Below are positions 18,140-26,478 of a DNA stretch of 53,803 nt, piece after piece (positions within the stretch are counted from its first letter, which is position 1; each line of letters opens with the position of its first letter). The notes below the pieces were generated by a model that was given only the letters and a program-made list of their open reading frames with translations, searched no databases and was not told where the DNA came from. The stretch is from Faecalicatena contorta (lineage in GTDB: Bacteria; Bacillota; Clostridia; Lachnospirales; Lachnospiraceae). Both the position numbers and the translations under genes were made by a program. The stretch lies in contig NZ_JAFBIY010000010.1 in NCBI RefSeq assembly GCF_021531975.1, forward strand, positions 1 through 53,803. Direction: 5' to 3'.

Positions 18140-18553
18140 TTAAAGTTTTTCAATTTCCTTTTTTCTCTTTGCGCATTCTGCGCATGTTCCATAAAACAGA
18201 GTTGTATGGGAATCAATGATGCCATTAAAATGCTTATTTGCCATCTGATTGACAGAACGGATATATTCTTCATCAAGCATCAGATCTACTACATTTCCAC
18301 AGGATGTACACACTACATGATAGTGTGGATGTGTGTCTCCATCGAAACGGTCTCCGCCATCAGGAGTCGGAATCTTTACCACTTCCCCCATATCTGCCAG
18401 AAGGTTTAAGTTACGATAAACTGTACCCAGACTAATGCGGGGAAATTCTTCACGTACATGAAGATATACAGTATCAGCGGTAGGATGTCCGGTAGTATTT
18501 TCCAGATATTCTTTTATGGAAGCGCGCTGCCTGCTGTACTTCAAAGGTGCCAT
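18140..18553 (-). CDS. Fur family regulator, probably PerR
   Basis: A metal-dependent repressor of 137 aa. The N-terminal winged helix (about 1-80) carries the Fur-family pattern TVYRNLNLLADMGEV. The C-terminal dimerisation domain has HPHYHVVCTSCGNV (metal-binding His cluster and first Cys pair) and CAECAKR (second Cys pair), making a structural zinc site. The ATG 18553 start is preferred, with AAGGAGG 7 bases before it; the open frame runs further upstream. Placement next to reverse rubrerythrin argues for peroxide sensing (PerR) rather than iron (Fur), but sequence alone does not settle it. Confidence 0.88.
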   Translation of the reverse strand: MAPLKYSRQRASIKEYLENTTGHPTADTVYLHVREEFPRISLGTVYRNLNLLADMGEVVKIPTPDGGDRFDGDTHPHYHVVCTSCGNVVDLMLDEEYIRSVNQMANKHFNGIIDSHTTLFYGTCAECAKRKKEIEKL

Positions 18554-18571
18554 GCACATCCTCCTTTCAAT

Positions 18572-18593
18572 AATAGTAATAATTATTATGATT
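18572..18593. promoter_or_regulatory. Candidate Fur/PerR box before perR
   Basis: AATAGTAATA/ATTATTATGATT forms a dyad with 18 of 22 symmetric positions, 19 bases before the regulator's start codon. It shares its TAATAATTATTA core style with the site upstream of rubrerythrin, suggesting autoregulation. Confidence 0.5.
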
Positions 18594-18824
18594 AGTATAA
18601 AACGTAAAGAGCCAAGTGTCAACATTTATTTCGTGAATGTAACATAATTGTAATAATTTGAGAGTGGAAAATGTATAAACAGGAAAAAAATGGAAACAAT
18701 ATGACGAGAGAAATACTGAGCATTAGCCTTGACAATGAAACGTTCCATGATATAATAAATGCGTAACATATGTAACAATTCTGTAATATTTACTAAAGAT
18801 AAGAAAACATAAAGGAGGGAGTTT

Positions 18825-19709
18825 ATGGATTCTATTCTTAGGAAAGGATTGTTCCTAGTTACTTTAACAGGAGCTATTACAGCATTTCCCGAGACGGCAT
18901 TAGCTTCTGATATAAATGAAGAAAGTATTATGCCGAAGGTGGGAATCGAACAGGTACTTAATGATTGTTATTCTTCAGAAAAGGAAATAAAAGTAGAAGA
19001 CTATCTGGTGCCGACAGAAAAGGGAGAGTATTTAGATATGGCTTTTGCGAATGTTCAGTCATTTCTTTATATAAGAAGTGAACCGACAAAGCAAAGCGAG
19101 TGGGTCGGAAAATTATATCCCGATTACGCAGCCAGAATTATCGGTCCGGTGGGAGAGTGGACGAAAGTACAGTCCGGTTCGGTAACAGGCTATGTATGTT
19201 CTGACTATATTGTAATAGGAAATGAGGCAGAGCAGAAAGCGCAGGAGATTCTGACTGAAGCGGAAGATTTCTCTTATGCGGAGTCAAAAGAGGAAGAAGC
19301 TAAGAGACTTCAACAAGAAGCGGAAGAGGCAGCGAAGAAAGCGGCAGAAGAAGCACAGAAGCTTATGGGAAGCGGACAGGCAGTTGTTGATTATGCCTGC
19401 CAGTTCATTGGAAATCCTTATGTGTGGGGTGGAACGAGTCTGACAAACGGGGCAGATTGCTCTGGATTTGTTCAATCTGTATACGCACATTTTGGAATCA
19501 GCCTTCCAAGAACTTCCGGTGAGATGCGGGGAGCAGGCAGAGAAGTCAGTTACAGTGAAGCCATACCTGGTGACATCATTTGTTATGATGGACATGTTGG
19601 AATCTATATGGGAGATGGACAAATTGTAAATGCAATTAACAGCAGACGTGGAATCGGGATATTGTCCGCCACTTACGATCATATTATTACGGTAAGAAGA
19701 TTGCTGTAA
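18825..19709 (+). CDS. Secreted NlpC/P60 cell-wall peptidase with SH3 domain
   Basis: A likely peptidoglycan gamma-D-glutamyl-diamino acid endopeptidase. An N-terminal signal peptide (about 1-27, ending ETALAS) is followed by an SH3b domain (about 65-128, with LYIRSEPTKQSEWVGKL), a Glu/Ala/Lys-rich helical linker (about 135-180) and a C-terminal NlpC/P60 domain. The catalytic Cys212 is in GADCSGFVQS and His257 in DGHVGIY. GGAGGGAG precedes the ATG. The 294-aa length is normal. It probably acts outside the cell in wall turnover. It stands alone between perR and an AT-rich gap. Confidence 0.92.
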   Translation: MDSILRKGLFLVTLTGAITAFPETALASDINEESIMPKVGIEQVLNDCYSSEKEIKVEDYLVPTEKGEYLDMAFANVQSFLYIRSEPTKQSEWVGKLYPDYAARIIGPVGEWTKVQSGSVTGYVCSDYIVIGNEAEQKAQEILTEAEDFSYAESKEEEAKRLQQEAEEAAKKAAEEAQKLMGSGQAVVDYACQFIGNPYVWGGTSLTNGADCSGFVQSVYAHFGISLPRTSGEMRGAGREVSYSEAIPGDIICYDGHVGIYMGDGQIVNAINSRRGIGILSATYDHIITVRRLL

Positions 19710-20077
19710 CATTTTTAGGGCGAATGTACAAAATAGACAAAAATGTAATAATTTGTAAAAAAATGAAAAATTTTGAGAAATGGACTTATCCAAGTTATCC
19801 ACATAAAAACATCCGAAAAAGGTGGAAAAAGTGATGTTTTCAAAAAGTTTTCCACATTATCCACACAAAATTAGTAAAAAATGGGGGAATACTCAAGGGT
19901 AAAAAAAGAACAGGCGTTTTGTGAAGTTGTGATAAAAATAGAAATTTGTCGAAAAAAAAGATAAATAATATTGACTTTTAAGAAGTCAAATTTTTAAAAG
20001 AAATTGTATTAAAATGTTTACACAATGGGAAAATACGACTATAATAAGAACACTGTAAGAAAAAAGGAGGTGTCATA
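19710..20077. promoter_or_regulatory. Gene-free stretch with two tandem DnaA-box pairs
   Basis: Two pairs of 9-mers lie end to end: TTATCCAAG-TTATCCACA at 19786-19803 and TTTTCCACA-TTATCCACA at 19848-19865. A weak opposite-strand box is at 19821-19829. Two of the four match the DnaA box TTATNCACA exactly. AT-rich DNA follows up to the small gene at 20078. No dnaA or dnaN lies near, so a DnaA-titration or control site is more likely than the main origin. Function is inferred. Confidence 0.5.
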
Positions 20078-20302
20078 ATGGCACATGTATCTAAAGATAT
20101 GACATTTGGTGAGCTGCTTGGACAGTATTACGAGAAATGTCCGAAGATCGTAGATGTTCTTGTTGAAGCTGGAATGGGATGTATCGGATGTCCGCACTCT
20201 CAGATGGAGTCTATTGAGCAGGGAGCTATGGGACATGGAATTGACCCGGATCTGTTGATTGAGAAATTAAATGCAACAATCACTGCAACATTAGGTGAAT
20301 AA
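20078..20302 (+). CDS. DUF1858 domain protein (redox disulfide type)
   Basis: A 74-aa protein consisting of one DUF1858 domain, often found beside or fused to hybrid-cluster proteins and molybdo-enzymes. Visible are the domain's EKCPKIVDVLVEAGM region and the Cys pair in CIGCP near residue 35, expected to form a redox disulfide or bind metal. AAGGAGGTG precedes the ATG. It is monocistronic: a promoter-rich AT stretch lies upstream and a strong terminator immediately downstream. Partner and role are unknown here. Confidence 0.85.
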   Translation: MAHVSKDMTFGELLGQYYEKCPKIVDVLVEAGMGCIGCPHSQMESIEQGAMGHGIDPDLLIEKLNATITATLGE

Positions 20303-20314
20303 GAAGAAAAGAAG

Positions 20315-20360
20315 AATACCCCGGGGTAAAATGAATTTCATTTTACCCCGGGGTATTTTA
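20315..20360. terminator. Strong bidirectional terminator, copy A
   Basis: Arms AATACCCCGGGGTAAAATGAA and its exact complement meet at a tiny loop, with A runs before and T runs after. It lies between the converging DUF1858 and mecA genes. The 18-base core arm is identical to the one at 26976-27022. Confidence 0.9.
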
Positions 20361-20378
20361 TCATACGCTGTGTAATTT

Positions 20379-21116
20379 TTAAATAGTTGCAAGCTGCTGA
20401 ATGGCATCCGGAGATACCATAACTTCGCAGTGTTCTTCCAGAAAGGCAATGGCGGCACCGGATGCTTTCTCCATATTTCCGTATTCTGACAGCATATTGC
20501 AGATACGGTTGAAATCCTTTGCTGTATGGTCAGACTGCGCGAGTGCAAGAATATACATATTCTCTGCGCGGTCTTTGTATAAGGTGTTGGAACCGGAATA
20601 CATACCATCTAACAGTCGTGCTGCCTGAAGCACATTATCCATGGCTGCAAATGAAAATAAACGTAAGGTTAATTTCTTTTCCGCAGGAGCTTCTGGCTTT
20701 TCGTGAGAGGAAGATGCATCTACAGCAGCGATCTTCTCCTTTACCTTTCCGAGAAGCTGAAGAAGAGATTCGGCTCCTTCCAGCTTATCCAGCATATCCT
20801 GCTTCTGTGAATCCATATCTGCACCTGGCATAGGAGCAAACTTGGAAAAACGGGTGTCGAGTTCTTCTGGATCTTCGACTTTAGTAATTATCAGCACAAT
20901 CGAATCGGAAGAAGCGGGAATTGCCTCGATCATAAGAGGAAGGTCTTCTGCTTCAAAGCCAAATTCAAAGGCTGCCTGTTGCATCATATCATGGAAAAGT
21001 GACTTCGCTTTTTCGGTTCCGTATGCCAGTTCGCTGAGCTGAAGCTCACGAGCTGCCAAATCAGCGCGTGTTAAAGTACAGCGTATCTGATTGTCGTTCA
21101 GTTTCTCAATCTTCAT
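20379..21116 (-). CDS. mecA: Adaptor protein MecA
   Basis: MecA brings substrates to the ClpC-ClpP protease and controls competence and stress proteins in Firmicutes. The N-terminal substrate-binding domain (MKIEKLNDNQIRCTLTRADL) and the C-terminal ClpC-binding domain (about 140-245, beginning LTLRLFSF) are separated by a charged linker. ATG 21116 is chosen because GGAAGTGAT lies just upstream; the open frame runs 33 codons further without a site. The length of 245 aa is usual. It stands alone and converges on the DUF1858 gene. Confidence 0.92.
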   Translation of the reverse strand: MKIEKLNDNQIRCTLTRADLAARELQLSELAYGTEKAKSLFHDMMQQAAFEFGFEAEDLPLMIEAIPASSDSIVLIITKVEDPEELDTRFSKFAPMPGADMDSQKQDMLDKLEGAESLLQLLGKVKEKIAAVDASSSHEKPEAPAEKKLTLRLFSFAAMDNVLQAARLLDGMYSGSNTLYKDRAENMYILALAQSDHTAKDFNRICNMLSEYGNMEKASGAAIAFLEEHCEVMVSPDAIQQLATI

Positions 21117-21193
21117 ATCATCACTTCCTTTCCGATAGTATAGCACAGAAAATGCGCAATGTTCAATAAAATAAGTATAAAATAAAAAAGTGC

Positions 21194-21530
21194 TTGCGTT
21201 TGAAAAAAGTATCATTTATAATGACCATACTAGAAGATAGTTTTCCCTGATAACTACAGTTTTAGAACAATAAAATTTCTTAAATGTATTCTACAAGAAT
21301 CTGCCAAATTCAAGAAAGAATTCATTAGTGCCATTTTCAGGCATGTATTTTCAGACAATCAGAGAGAAAAATCTTATATTTTTTTAAACAGATGCAAAGC
21401 TGTCTTCTATATTATTATCTGTTTTTCTGTGTTATATGACCAACAATGTATCACGGAAAAATCCTTTTGGTTTAATATATGCAGAAAAGCAGCAGTAGTT
21501 ATCTTGCGGGCATCAAAAGGAGGAAGCGTC
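21194..21530 (+). promoter_or_regulatory. Promoter and about 300-nt untranslated leader
   Basis: A -35 TTGCGT (21194-21199) and -10 TATAAT (21217-21222) are 17 bases apart, so transcription should begin near 21229. The small gene starts only at 21531. The leader contains short hairpins, such as TGCC/GGCA at about 21331-21347, and a terminator-like stem at 21386-21427. No known riboswitch class was recognised. Confidence 0.5.
21386..21427 (+). terminator. Terminator-like stem inside the leader
   Basis: AAACAGAT pairs with ATCTGTTT over a loop of 23 bases, followed by TTC. It lies about 100 bases before the small gene at 21531, a position suitable for attenuation. Confidence 0.5.
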
Positions 21531-21767
21531 ATGGGGGAACATCGGGAGCAGAAGTTTCAGATGCTGTTTACCGAGCTGACAGGTTATGAAAAAAAGGGAG
21601 TATATATGTTAATGAACGATCTTCCCGCGAGTCCTATGCAGATCGTTCAGGCCCATATGCTGCGGGAAGATAATTCATATATGCGAGATTATGTGCTGAA
21701 TGATAAAGGTGATGTGCAAGAGCTGTGTTTTCATGATGTGCAAAATAATGAAAAGAAAGGAAACTAA
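21531..21767 (+). CDS. Hypothetical protein, 78 aa
   Basis: A small, charged soluble protein, not recognised. ATG 21531 follows AAAGGAGGAAG, a strong site; the open frame runs upstream without one. The C-terminal half is rich in Asp and Asn and ends in a Lys-rich tail. The middle segment MLMNDLPASPMQIVQAHMLRE looks helical. There are no Cys residues except one near the end, no signal peptide and no membrane segment. The long leader upstream suggests regulated expression. It could be a regulator or adaptor; no function is proposed. Confidence 0.6.
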   Translation: MGEHREQKFQMLFTELTGYEKKGVYMLMNDLPASPMQIVQAHMLREDNSYMRDYVLNDKGDVQELCFHDVQNNEKKGN

Positions 21768-21852
21768 GTGCCCCTCAATACACAAAATGTCGAAATAAAT
21801 GATGACGTAAGAGTTCTGTTTTGCTATAATAAGGTCTAACAGGAGGTGCAGC

Positions 21853-23958
21853 ATGGAAGAAAAGGATAGAGTAAGCCGCACAACTTCAGACCGCAGACGG
21901 CAGAGTGACCCCAGAAGACAAAGCGCCGAGAGACGTGAAGGGGCTGCGAGACGACAAAGCACGCCAAGAAGAGAAGAAGGTCCGAGACGCCAGAGTACGG
22001 AAGGACGTCAGAGTGCCCAGAGACGCCAGAGCAGCGAGGAACGTCAGGGTGCAGGGAGACGTCAGAGTGTCGAGGGACGTCAAGGTGTCCAGAGGCGTCA
22101 AAGTGCAGAGGGACGTCAAAGTGCAGAGGGACGTCAGAGTACACAGAGACGTCAGGAAACTGCAAGACGACCGGAAGCTCAACCGCGTAAAAGGCGGCCG
22201 CAGAATAAGAGGAGAAGAAAGAGAAATCTTACACTTAAGATAGCTTTTTTGATTATATTGGTAATAGCAGCGGTAGCAGCAATATTTTTGTGGAAGCGCT
22301 ATGGTCCGACAAAGGAACAGGCAGATTTGAAGAAATATTATGGTATAGAAAATGAGAATCAGCTGGCTGTTATTGTAGATGATCAAGTAGTAGAACCGAG
22401 TGCGATGATCGCAGATGGCAAGGCATATCTCCGGTATGAGACATTAAGAGATTATGTGAGCAGCCGTTTTTACTGGGATCCGAATGAAAATATTCTCCTT
22501 TATACATTGCCAAAAGATATGGTATCCGTGGAAGTTGGAAGTAAAGACTATACGGTTTCCAAGGAAAAGAACAGTAAAGATTACGTCATTTTAAAAACAG
22601 AAGGAAGCACAGCGTATATTGCATTGGATTTTGTCCAGCAGTATGTCAATATCGAATATGAAGTATATGATGATCCGGGACGTGTAATGATCGTCAGTGA
22701 CTGGGGAGAGAAGAATGTCGCTACAGTCAAGAAGGATACGCAGGTTCGTTATCGTGGCGGAGTAAAGAGTCCGGTACTTACAGAGATCAGTAAGAAAGAT
22801 ACGGTGTACGTTATCGAGGATGAGGAGAACTGGAAGAAAGTCCGCACAGAAGATGGTTTTATTGGTTATGTGAAAAAGAGTGCTCTTAAGAACATTCGTA
22901 AGGAAAATATCACACGAGAGTTTGAGGAGCAGGAATTCACCAGCATTAAGAAAGACTATACCATCAATATGGCATGGCATAATGTAACTAACAGCACGGC
23001 AAATGACAGTGTTCTGCAGAGAATTGCAGACAGTAAGGGACTTACTACTATTGTGCCGACATGGTTCCACGTTAAGGATGTGAAAGGAAACATGGACTCG
23101 ATTGCTTCTTCAGATTATGTGAACTATGCACATCAGTCGAATATTGAAGTGTGGGCAGCAATCAGAGATTTTGACGGTGGAATAGGCTCATATGACGAGT
23201 CCTTCGAACTATTAAGCCATACTTCAAGCAGAGAGAACCTCATCAATCAGCTGGTGGCAGAATCACTGCAGGTTGGTGTGGACGGCATTAATGTCGATTT
23301 TGAAAAGATATCAGAAGAATGCGGAGAGCATTATATTCAGTTTATCCGGGAATTATCTGTCAGATGCAGACAGAATGGTATTATTTTATCAGTAGATAAC
23401 TATGTTCCAAAGGGATATAACAGGCAGTACAATCGTAAAGAGCAGGGAATCGTTGCAGATTATGTAGTAATCATGGGCTATGACGAGCACTTTGGCGGCT
23501 CGCCGGAAGCAGGTCCGGTTTCCTCTTATGGTTTTGTGAAGGAAGGTATTGAGGAGACTCTTAAGGAGGTTCCGGCCGATAAGATCATCAGCGGAATTCC
23601 GTTCTTTACAAGACTTTGGGAAGAGACGCCGAAGACAGAGGCTGAACTTGCAGAAGAAGCAGGCACAGAAGCTGCGGAGTATGCAATGAAGGTCAACAGT
23701 CAGCCGCTTGGTATGTCAACCGCAAAGGAGAAGATCGCTCAGGCTGGTGCAGAGATTACCTGGGATGAAGACGCACAGCAGAATTATGCGACATGGACCG
23801 TTGACGGTGTGACATATGAAATCTGGCTGGAGGACGAGCAGTCTGTGGAGGCGAAACTTAAGCTCATGAAGGAAAATAAGCTTGCAGGTACAGCTGCATG
23901 GGCTCTGGGACAGGAAAGTCCGGATATCTGGGAACTGATACTTAAATATGTAAATTAA
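21853..23958 (+). CDS. Membrane-anchored GH18 glycosidase with SH3 domain and Arg-rich repeat tail
   Basis: A 701-aa cell-wall-associated protein. Residues 15-110 are sixteen six-residue repeats of the type RRQSxx, followed by a basic patch and one membrane helix (about 128-147). Beyond it come a copper-amine-oxidase-like N domain region, an SH3b domain (about 290-355) and a glycoside hydrolase 18 domain (about 375-700). The GH18 signature DGINVDFEK is present, with the catalytic Glu484. Relatives act on peptidoglycan or chitin-like sugars, including spore-cortex enzymes. The basic tail would be cytoplasmic. GGAGGTG precedes the ATG. Confidence 0.88.
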   Translation: MEEKDRVSRTTSDRRRQSDPRRQSAERREGAARRQSTPRREEGPRRQSTEGRQSAQRRQSSEERQGAGRRQSVEGRQGVQRRQSAEGRQSAEGRQSTQRRQETARRPEAQPRKRRPQNKRRRKRNLTLKIAFLIILVIAAVAAIFLWKRYGPTKEQADLKKYYGIENENQLAVIVDDQVVEPSAMIADGKAYLRYETLRDYVSSRFYWDPNENILLYTLPKDMVSVEVGSKDYTVSKEKNSKDYVILKTEGSTAYIALDFVQQYVNIEYEVYDDPGRVMIVSDWGEKNVATVKKDTQVRYRGGVKSPVLTEISKKDTVYVIEDEENWKKVRTEDGFIGYVKKSALKNIRKENITREFEEQEFTSIKKDYTINMAWHNVTNSTANDSVLQRIADSKGLTTIVPTWFHVKDVKGNMDSIASSDYVNYAHQSNIEVWAAIRDFDGGIGSYDESFELLSHTSSRENLINQLVAESLQVGVDGINVDFEKISEECGEHYIQFIRELSVRCRQNGIILSVDNYVPKGYNRQYNRKEQGIVADYVVIMGYDEHFGGSPEAGPVSSYGFVKEGIEETLKEVPADKIISGIPFFTRLWEETPKTEAELAEEAGTEAAEYAMKVNSQPLGMSTAKEKIAQAGAEITWDEDAQQNYATWTVDGVTYEIWLEDEQSVEAKLKLMKENKLAGTAAWALGQESPDIWELILKYVN
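21895..22182 (+). repeat. 18-bp coding repeats (sixteen RRQSxx units)
   Basis: Sixteen imperfect 18-bp units of the type MGNCGTCAGAGTGCAGAG encode the Arg-Arg-Gln-Ser hexapeptides. Several neighbouring units are almost identical, as expected from slippage or unequal crossing over, so copy number may vary between strains. Confidence 0.85.
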
Positions 23959-23975
23959 ATAACGTATATAAAATG

Positions 23976-24028
23976 CCTCCGGCAGTCATATATTTTACAA
24001 GTATAGACTGTCAGGAGGTGTTTTTTTG
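23976..24028 (+). terminator. Terminator hairpin overlapping the cwlD ribosome site
   Basis: CCTCCGGCAGTC (from 23976) pairs with GACTGTCAGGAGG (to 24018), with one bulge, and a run of T follows. The 3' arm is the AGGAGG of the next gene and the T run ends in its TTG start codon. The hairpin can both end the GH18 transcript and hide the cwlD start. Confidence 0.6.
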
Positions 24029-24721
24029 CGTAAAAAAGTGGAACTATTATTACTTCTTTTGCTGCTTGCAGGCCTTATATTTGCCAACCGTAAACTGGAA
24101 GAATATGTTTCTTCTGAGAAGATAGAGCGAAAAGAAAATACGGTTATCATAGACCCGGGCCATGGTTCCTCAGATCCGGGAAAAGTCGGTATTAACGGAG
24201 CGCTTGAAAAGGATATTAACCTTTCCATTTCGAAAAAGGTGAAAAAGAAACTGGAGAAGAAGGGATATGAAGTAATCATGACAAGGGAAAAGGATGAAGT
24301 TCTGGATGGAGCCGGAGAAGAAGGACAGAAGGTAAAAGATATGAAAGCGAGAGTAGAGCTTATAAATAGTACTGCTCCGGCATTAGCAATCAGTATTCAT
24401 CAGAACAGCTATCCGCAGGCAGATATACATGGTGCGCAGGTTTTTTATTATACACATTCTGAAGAGGGGGAAGCTGCGGCATGTGTAGTGCAGGAAGCCT
24501 TACTGGAAGTGGATCCTGACAATACGAGACAGATAAAGGCAAATGATACATATTATCTCCTGAAGCGGACGAAAGTTCCTACCATCATTGTAGAGTGCGG
24601 ATTTTTAAGTAATCCTGAGGAAGCGGAAAAACTGGGCAGTGACGAATATCAGAAAAAGCTGGCAGATGCAATTGTTTCTGGAACAGAGCAATATCTGTCA
24701 TCAAAAACAATTGGAAAGTGA
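24026..24721 (+). CDS. cwlD: N-acetylmuramoyl-L-alanine amidase, CwlD-like
   Basis: A zinc amidase (Amidase_3) that cuts the bond between muramic acid and the stem peptide; CwlD makes the muramic-lactam of the spore cortex. A short N-terminal hydrophobic segment (about 5-22) acts as signal or anchor. Zinc-site motifs are visible: IDPGHGSSDPG (His), LEKDINLSIS (Glu), SIHQNSYP (His) and a late VECGFLSN with the catalytic Glu. At 231 aa it fits CwlD. The start codon is TTG 24026, with AGGAGGTG just before it and no ATG nearby. The site is buried in a terminator-like hairpin. Confidence 0.87.
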   Translation: MRKKVELLLLLLLLAGLIFANRKLEEYVSSEKIERKENTVIIDPGHGSSDPGKVGINGALEKDINLSISKKVKKKLEKKGYEVIMTREKDEVLDGAGEEGQKVKDMKARVELINSTAPALAISIHQNSYPQADIHGAQVFYYTHSEEGEAAACVVQEALLEVDPDNTRQIKANDTYYLLKRTKVPTIIVECGFLSNPEEAEKLGSDEYQKKLADAIVSGTEQYLSSKTIGK

Positions 24722-24747
24722 AACGCAGTGTAGTATAATAAAATACA
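24711..24747 (+). promoter_or_regulatory. Promoter giving a likely leaderless mRNA
   Basis: A -35 TTGGAA (24711-24716) and -10 TATAAT (24734-24739) are 17 bases apart. The predicted start of transcription, 24746-24747, coincides with the ATG of the downstream gene, which has no ribosome site. Confidence 0.6.
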
Positions 24748-25808
24748 TGAAGACAATAATAGAAAAAATAGATTATACACAATTGAATAGCGAAGAAAAC
24801 AAAGCAATCATAGAAAAAGCCGGAGATATTTTAAAAAACGGTGGACTGGTTGCATTTCCGACAGAGACAGTATACGGACTGGGAGCCGATGCATTAAATG
24901 AGATGGCAGCGCACAAGATATATGAAGCAAAAGGGAGACCTTCGGATAATCCACTCATTGTGCATATTACAAATATGAAGGATCTGGAGAAGGTGGCAGA
25001 AGTAATCCCCGAAGCGGCATATACGGTGGCCGAAAAATACTGGCCGGGACCGCTTACGATGATATTTGATAAGACAGACCTTGTTCCGTATGGAACAACA
25101 GGCGGTCTGGAAACTGTTGCAGTGCGGATGCCGAATGAACCTGTGGCAAGAGCAGTCATCGATGCCGGTGGAGGGTTTATCGCAGCGCCAAGTGCGAATA
25201 CGTCAGGGCGACCGAGTCCCACAACAGCACAGCATGTCGAAGAAGACCTGACAGGCCGGATTGATATGATTATAGATGGAGGCGCTGTTCCAATCGGTGT
25301 AGAGTCAACGATTCTGGATATGACAGTGACACCGCCGATGATTCTAAGGCCAGGTGCGATTACAAAGGAGATGCTTGAGGAGTTGATCGGGGAAGTTTCG
25401 GTTGACCGTGCACTTATCTCCTCTGAGAGTAAAGAGCCGCCGAAGGCTCCGGGCATGAAATACAGGCATTATGCACCGGAGGCGGAACTCAGTATTGTAG
25501 AAGGACCGATGGAACTGGTCATCGAAGGAATCAATCGTATGGCGAGGGAGCGCAGTGCACAGGGCTACAGAGTCGGGGTGATCGGGACAGAGGAGACGGT
25601 TGCACGTTACCGCGCAGACAGTGTTAAGAGTGTCGGTACAAGGACGGACGAAAGTACCATTGCAAGCCATCTGTATGGAATTTTGCGGGAATTCGATAAT
25701 GAGAAAGTGGATTATATTTACAGCGAGTCATTTGCTACGGGGGGAATCGGAAGTGCGATCATGAACCGGCTTCTGAAAGCTGCCGGGCATCATGTAATAG
25801 AGGTATAA
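24747..25808 (+). CDS. L-threonylcarbamoyladenylate synthase (Sua5/YwlC family)
   Basis: Makes threonylcarbamoyl-AMP from threonine, bicarbonate and ATP, the first step of tRNA t6A37 synthesis. The YrdC-like domain (about 15-210) has the family segments [30 protein letters not shown], the WPGPLT loop and [12 protein letters not shown]. The smaller C-terminal Sua5 domain (about 225-350) is also present. The total of 353 aa is the full Sua5 length. ATG 24747 has no ribosome site and lies at the predicted transcription start, so translation may be leaderless. The stop is 22 bases before upp. Confidence 0.92.
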   Translation: MKTIIEKIDYTQLNSEENKAIIEKAGDILKNGGLVAFPTETVYGLGADALNEMAAHKIYEAKGRPSDNPLIVHITNMKDLEKVAEVIPEAAYTVAEKYWPGPLTMIFDKTDLVPYGTTGGLETVAVRMPNEPVARAVIDAGGGFIAAPSANTSGRPSPTTAQHVEEDLTGRIDMIIDGGAVPIGVESTILDMTVTPPMILRPGAITKEMLEELIGEVSVDRALISSESKEPPKAPGMKYRHYAPEAELSIVEGPMELVIEGINRMARERSAQGYRVGVIGTEETVARYRADSVKSVGTRTDESTIASHLYGILREFDNEKVDYIYSESFATGGIGSAIMNRLLKAAGHHVIEV

Positions 25809-25830
25809 TATGCAAAGGGAGGAAAACAAA

Positions 25831-26460
25831 ATGGCTAAAGTACAGGTTATGGAGCATCCGTTGATTCAGCATAAGATCAATTACATCCGAAGAAAGGAAG
25901 TCGGATCTAAGGATTTCCGTACGATTGTCGGAGAAATTGCAGCACTTATGTGTTATGAAGCTACACGTGATCTGAAGCTTCAGGATGTGGACATTGAGAC
26001 ACCGATCTGTAAGATGACAGGAAAAGAATTAAGCGGAAAGAAGCTGGCGGTAGTACCGATTCTCAGAGCGGGACTTGGTATGGTAGACGGAATGCTGCAG
26101 ATGATTCCGGCAGCAAAAGTCGGACATATCGGTTTGTATCGTGATCCGGAAACCTTCGAACCAATTGAATATTACTGCAAGCTTCCGGCAGACTGTGACG
26201 AAAGAGAAGTATTTGTTGTAGACCCGATGCTGGCGACCGGAGGTTCCAGTACGGCAGCTATCCAGATGCTGAAAGAAAAGGGTGTAAAGCGTATTCGATT
26301 TATGTGTATCATTGCAGCACCGGAAGGTGTGGAGCGTATGCAGAAAGAGCATCCGGACGTTGACCTGTATATCGGCGCACTGGATGAACGTCTGAATGAA
26401 CACAAATACATCGTACCGGGACTTGGAGATGCCGGTGACCGTATTTTCGGAACAAAATAG
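25831..26460 (+). CDS. upp: Uracil phosphoribosyltransferase
   Basis: Salvages uracil with PRPP to give UMP. The 209-aa chain contains the conserved [20 protein letters not shown] start, [13 protein letters not shown], the PRPP-binding [19 protein letters not shown], and a C-terminal [20 protein letters not shown] 25831 follows GGGAGG. It forms a probable operon with the dCMP deaminase 18 bases downstream, both in pyrimidine salvage. Confidence 0.96.
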   Translation: MAKVQVMEHPLIQHKINYIRRKEVGSKDFRTIVGEIAALMCYEATRDLKLQDVDIETPICKMTGKELSGKKLAVVPILRAGLGMVDGMLQMIPAAKVGHIGLYRDPETFEPIEYYCKLPADCDEREVFVVDPMLATGGSSTAAIQMLKEKGVKRIRFMCIIAAPEGVERMQKEHPDVDLYIGALDERLNEHKYIVPGLGDAGDRIFGTK

Positions 26461-26478
26461 TAATACCGGGAGGAAAAG

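Noticed and set aside
19786-20077. Chromosomal origin of replication
   Set aside because: DnaA boxes are present, but no dnaA, dnaN or other origin genes are near; kept only as a control-cluster candidate.
21905-22243. Second long open frame across the Arg-rich repeats
   Set aside because: The 18-bp repeat keeps all frames open; only the main frame continues into SH3 and GH18 domains.
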